DNA of 5,689 nt from DATDCV01 sp036524155. Lineage in GTDB: Bacteria; Verrucomicrobiota; Verrucomicrobiia; Limisphaerales; UBA8199. Location of the stretch: assembly GCA_036524155.1 (NCBI GenBank), contig DATDCV010000105.1, positions 1-5,689 on the forward strand. Reading direction: 5' to 3'. The position numbers and the translations under genes are program-made. Below, piece after piece: positions 1 to 4,427 of this stretch. Within the stretch, counting starts at the first letter, position 1, and each line of letters starts with the position of its first letter. Under the pieces are notes generated by a model. That model saw only the letters and a program-made list of their open reading frames with translations, was not told the DNA's origin and made no database searches.

Positions 1-998
1 GGCAACGGCGAGGGCGGCGCCAACAGGGCCGGATAAAGCGGGCTGTGACTGCCGATTTCCTCGATGACGGGTCGTAGGACCCGCCGCCAGAACGTCCAGT
101 TCCAGCCTAATTCTTTGTCTCGCGGGGACAGCGATTTTTCCAGGCCCCCGCCGAAGTAAAAGAGGCCCCGAGCCCCGTTGATGATCGCTTGATATGTCAT
201 GAACCGCTCTTCCGGGAAGGTGGGGAACCGCAGTGTCTTGCCGGGCTTAACGACGCCACTAAAGGCAATCTGGAGAACCATCCAGACCGGGCGCTGGCCT
301 TCGGCCACCTCCATGACCAGCCGTGTATGGTCCCCCACCAGGCTGATGGCTCGATTGGTGAGCAACGAATGAATCCCGGGAGGATAGCTGACGGGGTAAA
401 TGTCGGCGCCGATGATGTCGCCCGCCACGTTGTACTTCCGGAGCGATTCAGCGGTGCCACGCGGCGCATGGATAATTACCAGGGGATGATTTGGGTCAAC
501 CTCTTTGACCACCTGGTAGGCCCGGACTAGCGGCGCAAGCGGGCGCTTTCCCCACTCCGGTTCATCGTCGCCTTTCCACGCACCCAGGCCGGGGTGGTCC
601 TTGAATTTCCCGACTACTTCCCGGAGCTGGGCTTCATCGGCGGGCGACGTTACGATCGCATGCTCCCGCAGGAACGGCATGCAGTGCAGGCCGTACTGCG
701 CAGCAGCATTCAGATATTTCTGTTCCCGCTGAAATGTCTCCTCGTTCCAGCCGCTGACTTGTGCGCCTGTGCGCAGGAAGGTCGCGCCTCCGGAGGCGAG
801 TTCCTCGATGGCGTTTTTGCCGTCTGGCGTTTTGCTCTCGGGAGGCGGTGGCATCGTAAAGCCGATGGGGAAGACCTTCAGGCCGTCGATGACCAGGACC
901 TGGTCTGAGTTGATCGTCGCGCGCGAGCCGGCGACGGAGGACGAAACTGCAGCGAGCCACATGCTGAGCAGCACCAGACGAATGACTTGAGCGCGCAT
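1..998 (-). CDS. Secreted TIM-barrel glycoside-hydrolase-like protein (3' end outside window)
   Basis: This minus-strand frame is open from ATG at 998 to the window edge, giving at least 332 residues. Residues 1-24 look like a Sec signal peptide: a basic start (MRAQVIR), a hydrophobic core and a small-residue SSVAG cleavage region. The rest reads like a (beta/alpha)8 sugar-hydrolase fold. It has FPIGFTMP near 43-50, GGATFLR near 70-76, then a motif with GAWKGDDEPEW at 139-149, IIGADIYPV at 195-203 and GARGLFYFGG at 275-284. In clan GH-A enzymes the acid/base Glu lies in a similar place in an NEP motif; here it reads DEP, so E146 is the candidate acid/base (inference). A late segment, GWNWTFWRRVLRPV (298-311), is typical of such secreted proteins. 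The product is probably exported and acts on polysaccharide, but family and substrate cannot be fixed. It lies 92 bp after the PAS gene on the same strand, with a terminator-like hairpin between. The ribosome binding site is weak (GGTGAG about 15 bases upstream). Confidence 0.8.
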   Translation of the reverse strand, partial: MRAQVIRLVLLSMWLAAVSSSVAGSRATINSDQVLVIDGLKVFPIGFTMPPPPESKTPDGKNAIEELASGGATFLRTGAQVSGWNEETFQREQKYLNAAAQYGLHCMPFLREHAIVTSPADEAQLREVVGKFKDHPGLGAWKGDDEPEWGKRPLAPLVRAYQVVKEVDPNHPLVIIHAPRGTAESLRKYNVAGDIIGADIYPVSYPPGIHSLLTNRAISLVGDHTRLVMEVAEGQRPVWMVLQIAFSGVVKPGKTLRFPTFPEERFMTYQAIINGARGLFYFGGGLEKSLSPRDKELGWNWTFWRRVLRPVIEEIGSHSPLYPALLAPPSPL

Positions 999-1064
999 GA
1001 TGCAGGGATATTCTCACCGGCGGCCCTAAAACCAACCTCATTTTCAAGCCGTGCCACCGGTCGT

Positions 1065-1105
1065 AAAAAAGAACCAGAACGGAGGCTGCTTCAGGTGCCG
1101 TTCGG
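1065..1105 (-). terminator. Candidate intrinsic terminator of the PAS gene
   Basis: Read on the minus strand, CCGAACGG (1098-1105) pairs with CCGTTCTGG (1074-1082) as an 8-bp stem with one bulged T and a loop of about 15 bases. TTCTTTTTT follows at 1065-1073. The stop codon of the PAS gene (1091-1093) lies in the loop. The stem is GC-rich and the T-tract is good, but the loop is long, so this is a moderate call. If real, the glycosidase-like gene downstream needs its own promoter. Confidence 0.45.
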
Positions 1106-1705
1106 GTGAAAGAAATCCTTAATGGCCTTCATCTGCTCGGCGAAGCACGCAGGGCAATACCCGTGAGTGAACTCCAGGTTCGTGTGCGTTTCCAGGTAAG
1201 CCTCGATGCTTTGCCAGTATTGCTGGTCATTCCGCACTTTCTTGCACTGTGCACAGATCGGTATCAGGCCGCGCAGCGTCACCAACTCGCTAATGTCTTC
1301 CAGGATGATAAGGACTTGGGGAACCTCACCGCCCATCAAGGGGGTCGTGGTCACCAGCAAGTCGATGACCACCGTTTCTTCCTGGTGGTGCAGTTCCGCC
1401 TGATGCAGCCGGCGATGCGTTTTCTGGCCTTCCAACGCCTGCTTCACGCTAGTGCGAATCACACACTGCCGGCAGGGGCCGCTCTGGCCACATCCCTTGG
1501 CCTGAGCGTGGATGCAATTCAGCGCATCCCCGCCGCGCTGGTAAAGGGCCGTTTCCGGGTCAAAGCCGAGCACTTGGTCAGCCGCAGCATTTTTGTCCAG
1601 GATGCGCACGTCACTGTCCACGATAAACATGGGCAACGGAATGGCATCAAAAACCGGACGCATGTATTGACGGGTCTGAGCCTCTTTTTGTTCGTCACGC
1701 ATCAT
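1091..1705 (-). CDS. PAS-domain sensor-like protein with two four-cysteine clusters
   Basis: The product is 204 residues from the ATG at 1703-1705. The frame is open a further 73 codons upstream to 1924, but that part resembles no protein and is rich in hairpins, so I place the start at MMRDEQ. A second ATG follows directly. A PAS fold spans about 15-138, beginning YMRPVFDAIPLPMFIVDSD and ending VLIILEDISE. An insert holds C64, C72, C78 and C81 (NCIHAQAKGCGQSGPCRQC). The tail from about 148 has C151-x2-C154 and HGYC184-x2-C187, matching the GLIPICxxCKKxR...YW..IE.Y...HGxCPxC ending known from many bacterial PAS and response-regulator proteins, probably a metal-binding knuckle. There is no kinase, GGDEF, EAL or DNA-binding output domain, so it is a stand-alone sensor or adaptor whose partner is not in view. 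Ligand (heme, Fe-S, Zn or redox) is unknown. No clear ribosome binding site precedes the start. Confidence 0.85.
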   Translation of the reverse strand: MMRDEQKEAQTRQYMRPVFDAIPLPMFIVDSDVRILDKNAAADQVLGFDPETALYQRGGDALNCIHAQAKGCGQSGPCRQCVIRTSVKQALEGQKTHRRLHQAELHHQEETVVIDLLVTTTPLMGGEVPQVLIILEDISELVTLRGLIPICAQCKKVRNDQQYWQSIEAYLETHTNLEFTHGYCPACFAEQMKAIKDFFHPNGT

Positions 1706-1706
1706 A

Positions 1707-1817
1707 GGCCCGAAGGCAGCAGTCTTTGCGCCGAGAAACACCGGTAACCGGCAATTCTTGCTGGGGGGAGATGGGGTATCTACCCCAACCGGATTACGGC
1801 TCAGGTCCCCTGAACCG
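1707..1817 (-). promoter_or_regulatory. Hairpin-rich putative leader of the PAS gene
   Basis: Five short inverted repeats follow one another upstream of the PAS start. In minus-strand order: CGGTTCAG/CTGAGCCG (1797-1817, 8 bp, one G:U, loop of 5); TGGGGTA/TACCCCA (1772-1787, perfect, minimal loop); GCAA/TTGC (1751-1761); CCGG/CCGG (1741-1751, loop of 3); and GCC-TTCG-GGC (1708-1717), two bases from the start region. The first stem pairs better as minus-strand RNA (G:U) than as plus-strand RNA (C-A mismatch). The sequence could be a structured 5' leader, or simply a GC-rich spacer. It matches no riboswitch I can name. Confidence 0.3.
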
Positions 1818-1832
1818 GGGAAACTGAACCGG
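1810..1832. repeat. 9-bp direct repeat CTGAACCGG
   Basis: CTGAACCGG occurs at 1810-1818 and again at 1824-1832, a period of 14 bases, upstream of the PAS gene. The first copy also forms one arm of the 8-bp hairpin at 1797-1817. It could be a protein-binding site or chance. Confidence 0.4.
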
Positions 1833-1988
1833 AGTTTTGCTGCGAGTGACTCTTGTTCACCATCTCTCGAACGCGACCGCGCCCACCGAACGCACCACCC
1901 TCCATCAGAACCAAAGTCGTACAACCTTGGTGCAATGGCAGGCTGGCGGTTTACGATTAATAATTCTCACATGACGTGCGAGACTACT

Positions 1989-2192
1989 ATGAAATCAGAG
2001 CCTGCGTATGTCGGGGCGGTGGTTTCATCCGCGGGGGACCCCGTGCCGCAAGCCGAGGCTGCTTTTCAGAAGAACCAGGATCTTGCGGCTGGCGACACAC
2101 CGAACCTACCCTCGGCCCTGATTTGCGGGATAGTCTGGTGGGAAACGGGGTGGTTCAAGGGATGGGAGCACGCGGCTCGCTCGGAACACTAG
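1989..2192 (+). CDS. Possible small ORF upstream of and coupled to the 2200 gene
   Basis: This is a 67-codon frame from ATG at 1989, beginning MKSEPAYVGAVVSSAGDP and ending GWEHAARSEH. I recognise no family, signal peptide or domain. The segment ICGIVWWETGWFKGW (about 45-59) is aromatic-rich but too short and interrupted to be a clear membrane helix. In its favour, its TAG stop (2190-2192) overlaps the Shine-Dalgarno sequence of the next gene, an arrangement common in coupled genes. Against it, there is no ribosome binding site before the ATG and codon third positions are not clearly different from background. It may be only the untranslated leader of the following gene. Confidence 0.22.
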   Translation: MKSEPAYVGAVVSSAGDPVPQAEAAFQKNQDLAAGDTPNLPSALICGIVWWETGWFKGWEHAARSEH

Positions 2193-2199
2193 GAGGAAT
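2191..2199 (+). promoter_or_regulatory. Strong ribosome binding site for the 2200 gene
   Basis: AGGAGG (2191-2196) is followed by AAT and the ATG at 2200. The match to the anti-Shine-Dalgarno is perfect, although the 3-base spacing is on the short side. It fixes the start of the small gene that follows. Confidence 0.75.
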
Positions 2200-2448
2200 A
2201 TGCACACTCTCTTGCGACACATCCCAACAGGCCAGTATTTTCAGTCTTTGGACCAGTGGACAACCGACCGCGAGGACGCTCATGACTTTTGCTTCATAGC
2301 CAGGGCTCTGAGATTTGCGCACCGACTGGGCCTTCCCGACCTCGAGCTGATTCTTTGTTTCGACAACCCCGAGGAGATGACGTCCATTCCATTTCAGAAA
2401 TTTCTGCTCGGATTGTCACCTGCGCGAAGAAAAGCGGCGCGGGCATAA
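2200..2448 (+). CDS. Small hypothetical protein, TGxYFQ...W..D...A.DF type
   Basis: The product is 82 residues: soluble, with no signal peptide or membrane segment. It begins MHTLLRHIPTGQYFQSLDQWTTD and continues with AHDFCFIARALRFAHRLGLPDLELILCFDNP. The order of elements (a short beta hairpin with an RH.xTGxYF motif, a W-T-x-D turn, a helix with A.DF...A.RF, then a strand ELILCFDNP) is coherent and protein-like. It resembles small uncharacterised proteins I associate with Verrucomicrobiota, but I cannot name a family. The strong ribosome binding site supports expression. The tail (LSPARRKAARA) is basic. It faces the minus-strand gene at 2554-2889 tail to tail across 105 bases with no clear terminator. 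Function unknown. Confidence 0.7.
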   Translation: MHTLLRHIPTGQYFQSLDQWTTDREDAHDFCFIARALRFAHRLGLPDLELILCFDNPEEMTSIPFQKFLLGLSPARRKAARA

Positions 2449-2553
2449 GCGGGCAGGCCGGTGCCGGGCCATGGCAGACGCATTCTGATGGTGGCCAGGC
2501 TGTCCGTTGCGACGAAAGTGTTCGAGAATCCGGCGTCTTATCACATTGGCTCC

Positions 2554-2889
2554 TCAGGCCGAGCTCCCGTCAGCCAGTTCTTTCGCGAGTGTGTCCAGGC
2601 CTTCGGTGATCTTCTGTTTCAGCAGCGTTTCCGGCAGCCAGAAGGGCTTGTCAATTACGGTCACACTGGCGCTCCTGTTTTCGATGGAGAACTCCCCTTT
2701 AAATCCGAGACTGACGAACGTGCCACGTATGCCATCGCCCCTCCATGCATAATCACCCTCTACGCCGCAACACGAGAATGATCCCGCCTGCTCGTTGCCG
2801 GTGACGCGCACGTGATGTTGTTCAGCCAGCTTGCAGAGCGCTGAATAGCTCGGAGGCTGTTCAAGATTCTTGATTACGGTAAACGACAT
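2554..2889 (-). CDS. Small hypothetical protein, possible polyhydroxyalkanoic-acid-system (PHA granule) type
   Basis: The product is 111 residues with no signal peptide or membrane helix. After an N-terminal helix-like stretch (YSALCKLAEQHHVRVTG, about 15-31) comes an alternating beta region, GVEGDYAWRGDGIRGTFVSLGFKGEFSIENRSASVTV. It ends with DKPFWLPETLLKQKITEGLDTLAKEL, an amphipathic helix. This plan (helix, then a beta sheet with G.F.G.....V.V, then a hydrophobic turn and an I...LD.L helix) resembles the short PHA granule-region family (PF09650), but identity is low by eye and no PHA gene lies nearby, so the link is only suggestive. Two adjacent cysteines (SCC, about 40-41) are unusual. 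No clear Shine-Dalgarno precedes the ATG at 2887-2889. The long plus-strand frames over this region are compositional shadows. Confidence 0.65.
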   Translation of the reverse strand: MSFTVIKNLEQPPSYSALCKLAEQHHVRVTGNEQAGSFSCCGVEGDYAWRGDGIRGTFVSLGFKGEFSIENRSASVTVIDKPFWLPETLLKQKITEGLDTLAKELADGSSA

Positions 2890-3012
2890 GTTCGCGCCGG
2901 ATTCTAGCCAACGTCAGGGGGTGCCGGCACGACGAAATGGTTGTGAGAATGCTCCGGCCGTCTTTCGGTTCGTTGCGAAGATGTCGGGGTAATCAGTCTT
3001 GCAGGGCGGATC

Positions 3013-3038
3013 GCTGGTTTTCAACGTGTTAAACCAGC
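3013..3038. repeat. Perfect 8-bp inverted repeat GCTGGTTT/AAACCAGC
   Basis: GCTGGTTT (3013-3020) and AAACCAGC (3031-3038) pair perfectly around a 10-base loop, TCAACGTGTT. No T-tract follows on either strand, so it is not a standard intrinsic terminator. It could be an operator, a transcript-stabilising hairpin or a mobile-element remnant. Confidence 0.6.
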
Positions 3039-3080
3039 CGACCACCCGCCCGTTTCGGCAAAGAAGTCCCGCATGGGAGA

Positions 3081-3106
3081 TGCAAAGGCGGCATAGGCCG
3101 GCTGCA
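3081..3106. repeat. Imperfect hairpin next to the GAGTTTGACCC motif
   Basis: TGCAAAGGCGGC (3081-3092) and GCCGGCTGCA (3097-3106) fold with a 4-base loop (ATAG), one G-G mismatch and a 2-base bulge. TGCA bounds both ends. The motif CTGGAGTTTGACCCCT lies four bases downstream. The layout resembles REP-like palindromes with a short adjoining tag, but this is a single copy and therefore tentative. Confidence 0.3.
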
Positions 3107-3200
3107 AGCCTGGAGTTTGACCCCTATTCCGCCGCAATTGTGATTGTTGTTGATTCTTTAAGCCAGGGCAGCAGGCTCGCCGATACGAGCTAACCGTTAC

Positions 3201-3827
3201 TCATTTGCGACGACGGGAGATCAACAACTCTACGCCAGCGAGGCCAGCCAACGCGAACATCGTGGGTTCCGGAACGAAGTCGATCTGGAAGCTCTGGAGG
3301 CCCCAGAGGTAAGCATAGTATTGTTCCGGTCCGAGCATGGTCAGGCGCAGCACACCCGAAACCCCGATCCTCGTGCTGCCTGATTGCGCGTCCTGCCACG
3401 CTTGTACCCAGGTGGTCTGCGGGCCATCCCAAGCGACGACCTGAACGAGAGCTAATTGGCCTTCGTCCGCGCCAAGGACTACACGAACATTGCGATTGGC
3501 CGTGTTGGCATATCCGGGGGCGTCCGGAGGAGTCGTCCCGGTGCCGAAATTCACCCAGCTTATCGTTGGGTCTGTGGGATTGAACATAAGAGGCAAGTTC
3601 CCCCGGTGCGTTAATCCCCAGGGATCACCTGTCGTCGCCGGGCCGCCGACCAGCGCGACGCGATAATTCGGGTTCGCTCCGGACAGCAACGTCCCGTTGG
3701 CGTCAGATATAGGCGCGTCAATGGGCGGCGTCGAAGAAGGAACGTAAGTCCTGAAAATCACTAGGCCCTGACCGGAGGCGAGACTCGCGGCACCGCAAAG
3801 CGCTATCATGACCAAGAATGTTTTCAT
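3201..3827 (-). CDS. PEP-CTERM sorting-domain protein, secreted
   Basis: The product is 208 residues. It starts with a short signal peptide (MKTFLVMIALCGAASLASGQ, cleavage likely near residue 19). It ends with a classic PEP-CTERM tail: V-P-E-P at 185-188, a hydrophobic stretch to about 203, then R-R-R-K as the last four residues. In known systems such tails are recognised by an exosortase in the inner membrane and the protein is passed to the surface or exopolysaccharide; no exosortase gene lies in this window. The mature part opens GLVIFRTYVPSSTPPIDAPISD, then GTLLSGANPNYRVALVGGP, a beta-rich layout often seen in verrucomicrobial PEP-CTERM proteins. It has no catalytic motif and only one cysteine, inside the signal peptide. 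No Shine-Dalgarno precedes the ATG at 3825-3827, but the signal peptide supports this start. Role: probable surface or matrix protein, otherwise unknown. Confidence 0.88.
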   Translation of the reverse strand: MKTFLVMIALCGAASLASGQGLVIFRTYVPSSTPPIDAPISDANGTLLSGANPNYRVALVGGPATTGDPWGLTHRGNLPLMFNPTDPTISWVNFGTGTTPPDAPGYANTANRNVRVVLGADEGQLALVQVVAWDGPQTTWVQAWQDAQSGSTRIGVSGVLRLTMLGPEQYYAYLWGLQSFQIDFVPEPTMFALAGLAGVELLISRRRK

Positions 3828-4329
3828 AACGATCTAATTAGTGCCTTTTCATTAGCATTCGACTTCTCGTGACTTAATCACACCCGGGATCCCTAATCTG
3901 GAGTGGGACGAAGGACTCGACTACCGGAGGAAAGTTCCAGGGCGCGTCAGGAGGTACCCACGCGCCATCCCTAGGTTTTGCGTCCGGGCTTGTGGGTCCG
4001 CCGGATTGAACCGCGGTTCGAGTATTGGCCACCTCTTGGCAAGTTCTCCCGGCCAGCGAGGAGCCACGAGTTTCGCAGGTACGCAAGAACACTCCACCTG
4101 TGGTAAGAATAGCCATCTCCGAAACGAAGCTGTGCATCTCGGCGATCCTTGTTCAAGTTTTCGAGGCGGCCGCCCCCGCACGGCGCCGTCGTCCCGGATT
4201 CCAATGAAGCCAGGTCCTGGGGCGGCTGTCAAGGATTTTAATTAACATTGAAAAACGCTTGGACCTGTACATTAAGAAAGGGTCGAACTCTAGCCTACGC
4301 TCCCTGCGAGACTGGGTTCCATGTGGGCG

Positions 4330-4356
4330 GGGGAAAGTCGTGTCGGGGAAAGTCGT
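4330..4356 (+). repeat. Two 12-bp direct repeats GGGGAAAGTCGT upstream of mrp
   Basis: GGGGAAAGTCGT occurs at 4330-4341 and 4345-4356, identical, with a 15-base period. The second copy touches the TTGACA box. Position and spacing suit a tandem regulator-binding site, but no regulator can be named. Confidence 0.55.
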
Positions 4357-4382
4357 TGACAGAGAGAAGCCCATAGTAGATT
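4356..4382 (+). promoter_or_regulatory. Candidate sigma-70 type promoter of mrp
   Basis: TTGACA (4356-4361) is a perfect -35 consensus. TAGATT (4377-4382) matches four of six -10 positions at a spacing of 15 bases, shorter than the ideal 17. Transcription would begin around 4390, giving a leader of about 40 bases before the mrp ATG. The perfect -35 directly beside the repeats is the main support; the weak spacing keeps confidence moderate. Confidence 0.4.
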
Positions 4383-4427
4383 GAGAGGGCGAAAGTGTCC
4401 CCTGGGTTCAGGGAGGCAACAAGCATT

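Larger units (their letters stand above)
1706..2199. other. Divergent spacer between the PAS gene and the small plus-strand gene
   Basis: About 490 bases separate the minus-strand PAS start from the plus-strand ATG at 2200. The part nearest the PAS gene (1707-1817) is dense in short inverted repeats. An AT-rich patch at 1950-1970 (ACGATTAATAATTC) contains AATAAT at 1959-1964, a fair -10 element for the plus strand, but no convincing -35 lies at the right distance. The right half contains a possible small ORF (1989-2192). Nothing else is recognised. Confidence 0.5.
2890..3200. other. Spacer without a recognised gene, carrying inverted repeats
   Basis: This gap between two minus-strand genes holds no convincing reading frame. 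A short plus-strand frame at 2999-3193 crosses a hairpin and lacks a ribosome binding site. What it does contain is the perfect inverted repeat at 3013-3038, an imperfect hairpin at 3081-3106 and the motif CTGGAGTTTGACCCCT at 3110-3125. A possible hairpin GCTCG/CGAGC sits just after the PEP-CTERM stop (3174-3189), but has no T-tract. Confidence 0.5.
3828..4427. other. 600-base spacer without a recognised gene
   Basis: The stretch divides the divergent PEP-CTERM and mrp genes. Several overlapping frames are open on both strands over 3874-4245, but none has a ribosome binding site, a family resemblance or a consistent codon pattern. A dyad GTGA-N5-TCAC sits at 3869-3881. An AT-rich patch (TTTTAATTAACATTGAAAAA) sits at 4236-4255. 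The motif AAGGGTCGAACTCTAG at 4278-4293 resembles the one at 3110-3125 in the opposite orientation. The last 100 bases hold the direct repeats, promoter-like boxes and ribosome binding site of mrp. Confidence 0.5.

Noticed and set aside
189..908. Plus-strand frames at 189-530 and 594-908
   Set aside because: Antisense to the open glycosidase-like gene and without recognisable motifs.
634..1047. 137-codon minus-strand frame overlapping the glycosidase-like gene
   Set aside because: Arg/His-rich composition typical of an out-of-frame reading; the neighbouring frame gives a coherent signal peptide and enzyme-like protein.
1703..1732. Partial resemblance to a c-di-GMP-I (GEMM) riboswitch: minus-strand GGCGCAAAGAC followed by CCTTCGGGCC near the PAS start
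   Set aside because: The upstream GGCAAACC element and the closing GCCGGGTTGCCG-like element are not in their required positions, so the aptamer cannot form.
1106..1747. Long plus-strand frame of 213 codons opposite the PAS gene
   Set aside because: It is the antisense shadow of a well-supported PAS gene and has no motif or ribosome binding site of its own.
1706..1924. N-terminal extension of the PAS gene by 73 codons, in frame to an ATG at 1922-1924
   Set aside because: The extension has no domain-like sequence and overlaps dense inverted repeats; the protein-like part starts at 1705. Not fully excluded.
2461..2781. Plus-strand frames of 80-106 codons opposite the 111-residue gene
   Set aside because: Irregular composition and no family-like pattern; the minus-strand frame has a coherent protein plan.
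4395..4427. GTG at 4395 as the mrp start, with GAGAGG upstream
   Set aside because: It would add 11 residues unlike other Mrp proteins; ATG 4428 begins at the domain edge. The spacing of the GTG ribosome binding site is acceptable, so it remains a minor alternative.
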